NCBI GenBank assembly: GCA_016720905.1
Contig: JADKJT010000005.1
Location: forward strand, 1 to 64,000
Reading direction: 5' to 3'
Source: Gemmatimonadaceae bacterium
Lineage (GTDB): Bacteria > Gemmatimonadota > Gemmatimonadetes > Gemmatimonadales > Gemmatimonadaceae
Length of the DNA stretch: 64,000 nucleotides
Position numbers and translations under genes: made by a program. The stretch's first letter is position 1, and the number at the start of each line of letters is the position of its first letter. Shown here piece by piece: positions 18,277-25,606 of the stretch. The notes under the pieces were generated by a model. The model was not told the DNA's origin. It searched no databases and saw nothing but the letters and a program-made list of their open reading frames with translations.

Positions 18277-18437
18277 CGCGCGGCCGGCGGGTGGGCGTCC
18301 GGTGGATGCGACGCGTCGTGAGCCAGTTCGGCGCCACCCGTCGCCTGTGTGAGTGCCGCCATGACAGACCCAACACGACTTGCCGACGGAACGTGCTGCG
18401 CCGTAGCATTGGCGCATCATGAACTCGTTCCGATCAC

Positions 18438-19013
18438 ATGTCTGACGCCGCACACCAGTCGCCGATCACCGCCCTGCTGTCGGACGTGCAGGGTGGCGTG
18501 CCGGGCGCCGCTGACCGACTCGCCCGCGCCGTCATGGCGGACGTCCGGCGACTGGCGGAGCGTGCCATGCGACACGAAGCGCCCGGGCACACGCTGCAGC
18601 CCACGGAACTGGCCGACGAAACACTGTTGCGCTTGCTGGGCATGACGCAGATCACCTGGCAGAATCGCGCGCAGTTCTTCGCGGTGGCCGCGCAGACCAT
18701 TCGCCGGGTGCTGGTCGACCACGCGCGGTTCCGTCGTCGCCTCAAGCGCGATCATGGCGTGCGCGTCACCCTGGACGATGCCATGGCCATCGCCGCCGGC
18801 GGTGATGTGGATGTGCTGTCCCTGGAGGACGCATTGGTCCGGCTGGACACGCTGGCGCCGCGACAGGCGCGAGTGGTGGAACTGCGATTCTTTGGCGGGC
18901 TCGACATTGAGGAAACCGCGCGGGTCCTGGACCTTTCGCCAGCCACCGTGAAGCGCGATTGGACGTTTGCCCGCGCGTTCCTGCTCCGCGCGCTCACTGA
19001 AGATCCCGCGTGA
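18438..19013 (+). CDS. ECF RNA polymerase sigma factor (TIGR02999 type)
   Basis: A 191-residue sigma factor. Region 2 covers ADETLLRLLG through FFAVAAQTIRRVLVDHAR, a pattern of the TIGR02999/Sig-70_X6 family common in Acidobacteria, Planctomycetes and Gemmatimonadetes. Region 4 reads LAPRQARVVELRFFGGL and IEETARVLDLSPATVKRDW with its HTH. No anti-sigma gene is adjacent. Instead a Ser/Thr kinase gene begins inside its stop (GTGA), which suggests control by phosphorylation. A 161-base intergenic region precedes it. Confidence 0.92.
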   Translation: MSDAAHQSPITALLSDVQGGVPGAADRLARAVMADVRRLAERAMRHEAPGHTLQPTELADETLLRLLGMTQITWQNRAQFFAVAAQTIRRVLVDHARFRRRLKRDHGVRVTLDDAMAIAAGGDVDVLSLEDALVRLDTLAPRQARVVELRFFGGLDIEETARVLDLSPATVKRDWTFARAFLLRALTEDPA

Positions 19014-21544
19014 CGGATATCGGCGACGAACTGACGGCGCGCCGTTTCGAACGACTGGAGTCGCTCTTTGCCGAAGCGCTCGAGCTGGCGCCAGCGGCGC
19101 GTGACGCGCTGGTGTTATCGCAAACGCAAGGCGATGCGGTGCTGGCGCGCGAGCTGCGCGCCCTGCTGCTGGCGCATGAACGATCCGAGTCGCTGAGCGG
19201 CATCGCCCAGCCCATGCCATTCGACGCCGAGACCGGCGCCGGGACGAGACTGGGCGCGTTTGTCGTGGGACGTCGCATTGGCATGGGGGGCATGGGCGCG
19301 GTGCACGAAGGCACGCGCGCCGATGCGCAGTATCAGCAGCGCGTGGCCGTCAAGTTTCTGCGACGGAGCGCTGACGACGCGATGGCGGTCGCGCGGTTTC
19401 GCGCCGAGCAGCAGTTCCTGGCGTCGCTGCAACACCCGAACATCGCCGCGCTGCTGGACGGCGGCGTCACGCCAACGGGCACGCCGTACTTCGTGATGGA
19501 GTATGTCGATGGGGCACCGCTCACGACGTGGTGTGATGAGCGTGTGCTCCGCGTACGTGAACGATTGCTGCTGTTCCGGCAAGTGTGCCTGGCGGTGCGC
19601 GCCGCGCACCAGCGGTTGGTGGTGCATCGGGATCTCAAGCCCGGCAACATCTTCGTGACGGCAGACGGGACGGTCAAGCTGCTGGACTTTGGCATCGCCA
19701 AATTGCTGGACGAATCGGATACGGAGTTGCGGGTGGATGTGCCGATCACGGCCATTGGGCAGCAGGCATTCACGCCGGAGTATGCGGCCCCCGAGCAAAT
19801 CTGGGGCGAAGCCGTTGACACCCGGGCGGATATCTACGCGCTTGGGGTGGTGCTGTATGAGTTGCTGGCGGGCCGACGTCCGTTGGCGTTCACCAGCGCG
19901 TCGCCGATGACCATGGCGCAGCAGATCCGGACTGCGACCGTGCCTCGATTGGGCGATGCCATGGACTCCGATCGGTGGCGCGTGTTGGGGGAACGCTCGC
20001 CAGAGCGGGCGCGTCGTCGGCTGGCCGGTGATCTGGACGCCATCGCCGGTGTGGCACTGCGCATCGAGCCGGCGCGCCGCTACGCCTCGGTGGATGCATT
20101 GCTGGACGATCTGGATCGCTATCTGGACGGTCGTCCCGTCGCGGCACGTCCCGATGGCGCCTGGTATCGGGTGCGCAAGTTTGTCGCGCGACATGCGCTG
20201 GAGACGGTGGCCGGAAGTGTGGCGCTGGCCTCGCTGGTAACCGGTGTGGTGGTGTCTCAGCGGCAGGCGCGCCGCGCCGAGTCGGAAAACGCGCGGGCGC
20301 GCGAGGTCACCGCGTTCCTGACCACGATGCTGGGCGCGTCCAATCCCGAGTCGTTTGGCAAGGACATCACCATGCGCACCGTGCTCGACTCTGCGGCGCG
20401 TCGACTCGATGCGCAGCAGCTCTCCCCGTCGTTGGACGCGGAAGTGCGCAGCATTGTCGGTGGCACTTACCTGGCGCTTGGCGAATTTGCCGAAGCGGAA
20501 CGACAATTCGTGCGAACGCTGGCCGAACGTCGACGCTCGGCGCCTGGCGGTGACTACGAGACGGCCGTGACGCTCAGTCAGCTCAGCCTTGTGCACGAGA
20601 ACAGCGGTCGGTATGAGAAGGCTGATTCACTCTTGCTGCAGGCCGAGCAGCTCTACGAGCAGTTCCCACACCCGGACGCCCTGCAGGAGGTGGCGGCCTT
20701 CGAGAATCGCGGACGCGTCTTGTTTCGGCTGGGACGCAACGCCGAGGCACTGACGGTGCTGCGTCGGGCATTTGCCGTCAGTCGCGAGCGCGGCAAGGCG
20801 GACGATCCCGCCATGGCAACCACCTATATCAATGCCGCGGCAATCACCAGCGATATGGGTGAGAACGTCGAAGCCGATAGTTTGGCGAAGCGCGGTTACG
20901 AAATTGCGCGACGTGCCCATGGGGACGACTTCCCACTGGTGTGGTCAGCGCTGGCCGTGCGATCGGGCACCCTTGAACGACTGGGGAAAATGGACGAGGC
21001 CGAGTCGATGCTGCGCGCGGTGCTCGCCGCGCGGAAGCGCATTCTGGGTGAGACGCACTCTGACTATGCGTTCACCATGTTCAACCTGGCGGACCATCTG
21101 TTGCGGAAGGGTCAATGGGCCGAGGCGGCCGACCTCTCACGTCGAGTGCTGGCCTTGCGAGGCACAACGATAGACGATACGCACCCCGCGATCGCGGTGA
21201 GCATGCAGTATCTCGGTCGAGCCCTCGGACACCTGGATTCGCTGTCAGCCGGCGAGCGCTGGTTGCGTGCAAGTCTGGCGCTGCGCACCAGAAACCTCCC
21301 GCCGGGCCATTGGCTGCTGGCCTCAAGCGAGAGCGCACTGGGTGAGCATCTGGTGCTGGCGCACAAGTTCCCCGAGGCGGAGCGTTTGCTGCTGAACGCC
21401 GAGGCGAAACTCGTGGCGAGCCAAGGCGAGAAATCGCCAGTGGTGCGAGATGCGCGAGGGCGAATCGTCGCGCTGTACGTGGCCTGGGGGAAAGCACGCG
21501 AAGCGGAGAAGTGGCGGACGACGTTAGCGTCCGGGTCTCCCTGA
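19010..21544 (+). CDS. Transmembrane Ser/Thr kinase with TPR sensor domain
   Basis: An 844-residue Hanks-type kinase. The N-terminal 80 residues are a leader typical of kinases beside TIGR02999 sigma factors. The kinase domain spans about 81-375: glycine loop GRRIGMGGMGAV, VAVKFL lysine, HRDLKPGN catalytic loop, DFGIAK and TPEYAAPEQ. One transmembrane helix lies near 398-420. The outer part (about 430-840) is a run of TPR-like helices (tetratricopeptide 10/12 type with ERQFVRTLAERR and AESMLRAVLAARK). It likely phosphorylates the co-encoded sigma factor. The GTG start overlaps the sigma stop. Its 3' end overlaps the convergent FG-GAP gene by 21 bases. Confidence 0.93.
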   Translation: MTDIGDELTARRFERLESLFAEALELAPAARDALVLSQTQGDAVLARELRALLLAHERSESLSGIAQPMPFDAETGAGTRLGAFVVGRRIGMGGMGAVHEGTRADAQYQQRVAVKFLRRSADDAMAVARFRAEQQFLASLQHPNIAALLDGGVTPTGTPYFVMEYVDGAPLTTWCDERVLRVRERLLLFRQVCLAVRAAHQRLVVHRDLKPGNIFVTADGTVKLLDFGIAKLLDESDTELRVDVPITAIGQQAFTPEYAAPEQIWGEAVDTRADIYALGVVLYELLAGRRPLAFTSASPMTMAQQIRTATVPRLGDAMDSDRWRVLGERSPERARRRLAGDLDAIAGVALRIEPARRYASVDALLDDLDRYLDGRPVAARPDGAWYRVRKFVARHALETVAGSVALASLVTGVVVSQRQARRAESENARAREVTAFLTTMLGASNPESFGKDITMRTVLDSAARRLDAQQLSPSLDAEVRSIVGGTYLALGEFAEAERQFVRTLAERRRSAPGGDYETAVTLSQLSLVHENSGRYEKADSLLLQAEQLYEQFPHPDALQEVAAFENRGRVLFRLGRNAEALTVLRRAFAVSRERGKADDPAMATTYINAAAITSDMGENVEADSLAKRGYEIARRAHGDDFPLVWSALAVRSGTLERLGKMDEAESMLRAVLAARKRILGETHSDYAFTMFNLADHLLRKGQWAEAADLSRRVLALRGTTIDDTHPAIAVSMQYLGRALGHLDSLSAGERWLRASLALRTRNLPPGHWLLASSESALGEHLVLAHKFPEAERLLLNAEAKLVASQGEKSPVVRDARGRIVALYVAWGKAREAEKWRTTLASGSP

Positions 21545-23245
21545 AATCACCCACATCCGTCCGCTGCGAAACCCCCTCACGTTGCTCCACGACGACGTGA
21601 TCAGAAAGTCGATGGTGCCGTCACCATCGACATCACCAATGCCCGTCGCGTCGAACCCCAGCGTTTCGCCGGCGATGCGTCCGGTGATCGTGCGCATCAC
21701 CGTGCCGTCTTTGCCGGAATACAGATAGACTTTCCCTCCCGACTGGGCGACGCGCGAATACTGCCACGCGCCGATCAGCAGGTCAGCGTACCCGTCATGA
21801 TTGACATCGCCCACGTCGGCCGAGCCAATGCCGAAGCCGTCGCCTGCGTGTTCACCGGAGAGTGTGAAGAACGGTCGGCCGTCCGAGCCGGAGCGCACGT
21901 AGACGCGTCCCGTTGACGGACCCTTGCCGGCGTCAGAGAAATCGGCGGCATACACGTCCAGGACCCCATCGCCATCCACGTCGCCCACGAGTGAGGTGAA
22001 CATGGCACCGAGCGCGCCACCGGTCTCGTCGGCATCGATCCTGAATTGCTCGGCGTGCGTGGTGGCGTCGTACACATATACGCGACCGGCCGCCGGCGAG
22101 GTCCCACGCGTGGCACCGGATCCAGGCGCCCCCACCAACAGAGGTGTCGCGCGCCGGTTCTTGGAGCCCGCGACGATGCTTCCGAATGCGTCACCGGCCT
22201 TTTCACCATCCAGCGTGAACAACAGCGTGCCGTCCTTGCCCGAGAAGACATACGCGCGCCCTGCGCCAGCGCCCTTGGCACTGTTGTTGGGCGCACCGAC
22301 AATGACATCGGCCATGCCATCGCCATTCACGTCGCCCGCGCCCGCGGCGCTGCTCCCGAATCGTTCGGCGGTGTCGCGACCGGCGAGCGTCTGCAGCACA
22401 TGGCCGTCGCGTCCAGAATACACGTACGCCCGGTTGCTGCCCGGGGCACCAGCAATCGCGTCGCCGGCGCCGTCACCATTCACATCGCCGGCGCCTTCCA
22501 ACCCAAGTCCGAGATTCTCACCCGCGGCACCCGTCTGCATCCACAGGAGCCTGCCATGGCGGCCTGAATAGACGTACACGCGACCCGGGCCGATGGGTTG
22601 TCCGTTCGCCCCAAAGGTGGGTGCCGACGCAACGATGTCGGTGACCTTGTCGCCATCCACATCGCCGATGCCGCGGGCAATCCAGCTGAACTGATCGCCC
22701 TTGGTTTCGCCGGTGAATTCGCGCAACACCTTCACGGGCTCGACAAAGGGATTGGTGAAGTCGGCCGGCGAAAACATCAGGGCGGCGAATCGTGCGTCGC
22801 GTTGCAGTGCCTCGAAGTCCTTGGCGTTGCGCGCCAGTTCCATGTCGAACACACCGGTTTTCTTGAGCCGGTCGAGCTGCTGCAATGCGTTGTCTGCCTT
22901 GCCCTGCACGGCGTAGATCGCGGCCGCATTGAATATGGCCTGCAACTGCTGTGGCGGCGGCTGTGTGATGGCCAGAAACGTGGCCAGCGCCTTGTCGAGA
23001 TCGCCCTTCTGTCGGTAGGCGTTGCCGAGCACCACGCGACCGAGGAGCGCTTGCGGCTGCCGTCGGAAAAAGTCTTCGAGGGTGGCGATGGCGCTGTCGG
23101 GCTGTCCGGCACGGAGCGAGGCCTGCGCTTTGGCAATCTCGGCGGGCACGCCGCTGCCCTGCGCGGCCGCGGTGTGCACGGAGAGGCCCAGCAAGGCGCT
23201 GAGCGTGCCAAGCTGCCAGCGAGTCACTTTCGATGTTGCGCGCAT
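21524..23245 (-). CDS. Secreted TPR plus FG-GAP seven-blade propeller protein
   Basis: A 573-residue exported protein. A signal peptide (SKVTRWQLG, cut near TAAAQ) is followed by TPR-like helices (about 33-130, with IAKAQASLRAGQPDSAIATL). From about residue 185 come seven FG-GAP repeats, six with the Ca-binding pattern DVDGDxxxD or DVNGDGxxD and the fourth without it (KNRRATPLLVGAP); seven blades would close an integrin-alpha-like propeller. Likely a surface or periplasmic binding protein. The start is the ATG at 23245; the frame upstream crosses the 9-nt inverted repeat and is not protein-like. Confidence 0.87.
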   Translation of the reverse strand: MRATSKVTRWQLGTLSALLGLSVHTAAAQGSGVPAEIAKAQASLRAGQPDSAIATLEDFFRRQPQALLGRVVLGNAYRQKGDLDKALATFLAITQPPPQQLQAIFNAAAIYAVQGKADNALQQLDRLKKTGVFDMELARNAKDFEALQRDARFAALMFSPADFTNPFVEPVKVLREFTGETKGDQFSWIARGIGDVDGDKVTDIVASAPTFGANGQPIGPGRVYVYSGRHGRLLWMQTGAAGENLGLGLEGAGDVNGDGAGDAIAGAPGSNRAYVYSGRDGHVLQTLAGRDTAERFGSSAAGAGDVNGDGMADVIVGAPNNSAKGAGAGRAYVFSGKDGTLLFTLDGEKAGDAFGSIVAGSKNRRATPLLVGAPGSGATRGTSPAAGRVYVYDATTHAEQFRIDADETGGALGAMFTSLVGDVDGDGVLDVYAADFSDAGKGPSTGRVYVRSGSDGRPFFTLSGEHAGDGFGIGSADVGDVNHDGYADLLIGAWQYSRVAQSGGKVYLYSGKDGTVMRTITGRIAGETLGFDATGIGDVDGDGTIDFLITSSWSNVRGFRSGRMWVISGRPGR

Positions 23246-23285
23246 GGGCGATTCGAGAGGTGGGATGCTTGATGCGCCAGAACGA

Positions 23286-23386
23286 TTGAACCGCCAAGTT
23301 CGCCAAGTGCGCGAAGTTGACATCGAACGAGCAAACCGAACTATGCAAGGTGGAACTTTGCGCACTTGGCGACCTTCGCGGTTCAA
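23286..23386. repeat. 9-nt-phased inverted repeat element, copy 1
   Basis: The left arm (23286-23318) is TTGAAC followed by three 9-base units CGCCAAGTT, CGCCAAGTG and CGCGAAGTT. The right arm (23354-23386) is its reverse complement with three mismatches in 33 bases. A 35-base spacer separates them. The element fills most of the 167 bases between the nitrilase 3' end and the FG-GAP gene start (both minus strand). Folded, it gives a very strong hairpin without a following T tract. It resembles the element at 39497-39550. Confidence 0.85.
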
Positions 23387-23412
23387 ATTGCTCACCGCCC
23401 AGCCCCGAGCCG

Positions 23413-24372
23413 TCAATCCACCAACCGTACGATCGATTGCCGTTCGCGATTCACCGTCAGTTGAAACACATCCGGCCGTCCATAGTGCCCCGCCACGTCG
23501 AAGTTCTGCCGCTCCTCCCGTACCCGCCGATGTTCGATGTCGGCCAGGATCAGGCGCTCCTCGTTGGCCACCGGCTCGATGAGCCAGGATCCATCAGGCC
23601 CCGCCAGGCACGATCCGCCCTCGGCCATCACTTCAGGCAGGCGTTCGCGCAGCAGCGCTGCGTGCGGCATGGAGTCGGTCACGTCGGACCGCCGCAGCAG
23701 GCCGCTCACGGACATCACATACGAACGGCTCTCCCGCGCGATGAATCGCGTGATGTGTTCCGTATTGCGGACACTGCCCGGCCAGATGCCGATGTGCAGG
23801 TCTTCGCCTTGTGCATACAACGACGCGCGGGCCAACGGCATCCAGTTCTCCCAGCAGTTCAGTGCCCCCACCGTGAACGGGCCAAGCGCATGCGTCCGGA
23901 GGCCGTGTCCATCGCCGCCGGCCCAACTGAGGCGCTCCTCGTACGTGGGCATGAGCTTGCGATGCACCGACTGAATGGTGCCGGTGGCATCGATGTACAC
24001 CAGACTGGCGAACAGACTGTGCCCACCACGGTCGGCCGGGCGCTCCATACAGCCTACAATGACTGCGATCCCGCGGGCTCGGGCCGCGTCGCACACGCTC
24101 GCCAGATGTCCCGTTTCGATCTGTACCGCCTGATCGAGATAGCGCGCATGGAGCACCTTCTGCACCGCGGAGTCGAAGCGCGCGCCGTCGGTCCACTCGA
24201 TCCAGAACGGATAGCCAGGGACGAGCGCCTCGCCAAAGGACACCAGCTGCGCCCCGTTATCGGCCGCTTGATGGATGAACGCAACCACCTTGGCCACGGT
24301 GGCGGTTCGGTCAAGCCAGATGGGGGCAATCTGGGCGCCCGCAATGCGCAGAGTATCAGAGTTGGCAGTCAT
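23413..24372 (-). CDS. Nitrilase/cyanide hydratase family hydrolase
   Basis: A 319-residue carbon-nitrogen hydrolase with the full catalytic triad: E48 in SFGEALVPGYP, K139 in HRKLMPTYEER and C173 in LNCWENWMP. The NCWEN context is that of true nitrilases (branch 1), which turn organic nitriles into acids and ammonia, and not of the amidases. Length is normal for the branch. Cytoplasmic. The stop of the upstream HlyD-like gene lies 58 bases away, so it may be at the end of that transcript or separate. A strong inverted repeat follows its 3' end. Confidence 0.92.
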   Translation of the reverse strand: MTANSDTLRIAGAQIAPIWLDRTATVAKVVAFIHQAADNGAQLVSFGEALVPGYPFWIEWTDGARFDSAVQKVLHARYLDQAVQIETGHLASVCDAARARGIAVIVGCMERPADRGGHSLFASLVYIDATGTIQSVHRKLMPTYEERLSWAGGDGHGLRTHALGPFTVGALNCWENWMPLARASLYAQGEDLHIGIWPGSVRNTEHITRFIARESRSYVMSVSGLLRRSDVTDSMPHAALLRERLPEVMAEGGSCLAGPDGSWLIEPVANEERLILADIEHRRVREERQNFDVAGHYGRPDVFQLTVNRERQSIVRLVD

Positions 24373-24430
24373 GACCCATCATCTGCCACCTGGGGCGCGA
24401 GTGGTCAAGGGCGCAGCCACTGCCGAGCCT

Positions 24431-25594
24431 TCATCGCGGTCGCACGCGGAGTCCATCCGCGATCAGATCACCCGGGTATACCACGACGCGGTCACCGTCA
24501 GCGAGTCCTTCGCGCACTTCCACCACGTTATCACCTCGCTCTCCCACCTTCACCGCGCGACGTCGAGCGCGACCGCCGGTGACGACATAGGTGAACCACT
24601 GCTCACCGTCACGGACGAGCGCGCCAGCGGGGATTCGCACCACGCGGGGTGACTCCCACACCGTGACGCGGGCGTGCACGCGATACTGGTCGCCCACATG
24701 GGCCTCAGTGGCCGGGGCCGTGGCGATGATATTCACCCGCTGTTCCTCGACTCCCAGCGCCGAGACCTTCGTAAAGGCCGACGGTTCCACGCGGCTCACT
24801 CGGCCGCGCAGCGTGTCGTCGCGCTCCCCGAATGTCAGGGACACCGCTGCGCCCACTCGTACGCGCCCCGCGTCCGACGTGAGGAGCGGAATGACGACCT
24901 CAAGATCACGCGGGTCTCCAACCTCCGTCAACAGCGCGCCCGGAGCCACGACGCGTTCGTGTTCTTCGAACACACGCAGCACGGTGCCACCCACGGGTGC
25001 CACGATGCGCATGGCGTTGCGAGTTCCTCCGAAGGGGGCAACGACCGCGCGAGCGCTTTCCATCTCGTATGTCGCGGCCCTCGCTCTGAGGCGGGCACCG
25101 TCGAATTCGCTTTGACGCCCTGTGACGGCATCACGCGCGCGCTCGAGATCCTGGGGTGACATGCCACCCGCCTCGACCATGTGTTGCGCGCGCGCAAGCC
25201 CACGGGACGCTTCGTCAAGCGCCGCGCGGGCTGCCGTGACCCGGGTTTCCGCTTCGCGTTGTGCCGCCTCGGCGGCACCAAGCCGTGCCCGGGCCTGATC
25301 CTGCGCCGACGCATCCAACGGCGCCGGAAAGAGGGAGCCCAGCGCGTCGCCCGCACGCACAGCATCCCCGGCGCGGAGCGCCGACGGTACCCAACGGCCG
25401 CCCACCGGTGCGCTCACGTCGGCGTGTCCGCGCACCCGCGTGGTGCCGTCTTCGTCAACCGATACGCGCAACGCGCCGACGGTCACTGTGCCCATGTCCA
25501 CATCGGTCGCCTTGGTACGTGACAAGGCGATCCAGGCGCCGCCGCCGATCAGCGCTGTGCCGACGATCCACCGCCACCTGCGCGTGATGTTCAT
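24431..25594 (-). CDS. HlyD/MacA-type periplasmic adaptor
   Basis: A 387-residue membrane fusion protein. The N-terminal helix (residues 8-26) anchors it in the inner membrane. A lipoyl-like half (ADVSAPVGGRWVP), a coiled-coil hairpin rich in Ala, Arg and Glu (about 95-185), the second lipoyl half (MRIVAPVGGTVLRVFEEHERV) and the beta-barrel follow. It lies 12 bases after the FtsX permease gene and completes a tripartite exporter with the permease and ATPase. An outer-membrane TolC-type protein is not encoded nearby and would be supplied from elsewhere. Confidence 0.9.
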   Translation of the reverse strand: MNITRRWRWIVGTALIGGGAWIALSRTKATDVDMGTVTVGALRVSVDEDGTTRVRGHADVSAPVGGRWVPSALRAGDAVRAGDALGSLFPAPLDASAQDQARARLGAAEAAQREAETRVTAARAALDEASRGLARAQHMVEAGGMSPQDLERARDAVTGRQSEFDGARLRARAATYEMESARAVVAPFGGTRNAMRIVAPVGGTVLRVFEEHERVVAPGALLTEVGDPRDLEVVIPLLTSDAGRVRVGAAVSLTFGERDDTLRGRVSRVEPSAFTKVSALGVEEQRVNIIATAPATEAHVGDQYRVHARVTVWESPRVVRIPAGALVRDGEQWFTYVVTGGRARRRAVKVGERGDNVVEVREGLADGDRVVVYPGDLIADGLRVRPR

Positions 25595-25606
25595 GGCAAT
25601 CGCCTC

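Noticed and set aside
19115..20596. Minus-strand frame of 493 codons
   Set aside because: Antisense to the well supported kinase gene, without any motif.
23246..23416. N-terminal extension of the FG-GAP protein
   Set aside because: The extension crosses the inverted repeat and is not protein-like; the signal peptide begins at 23245.
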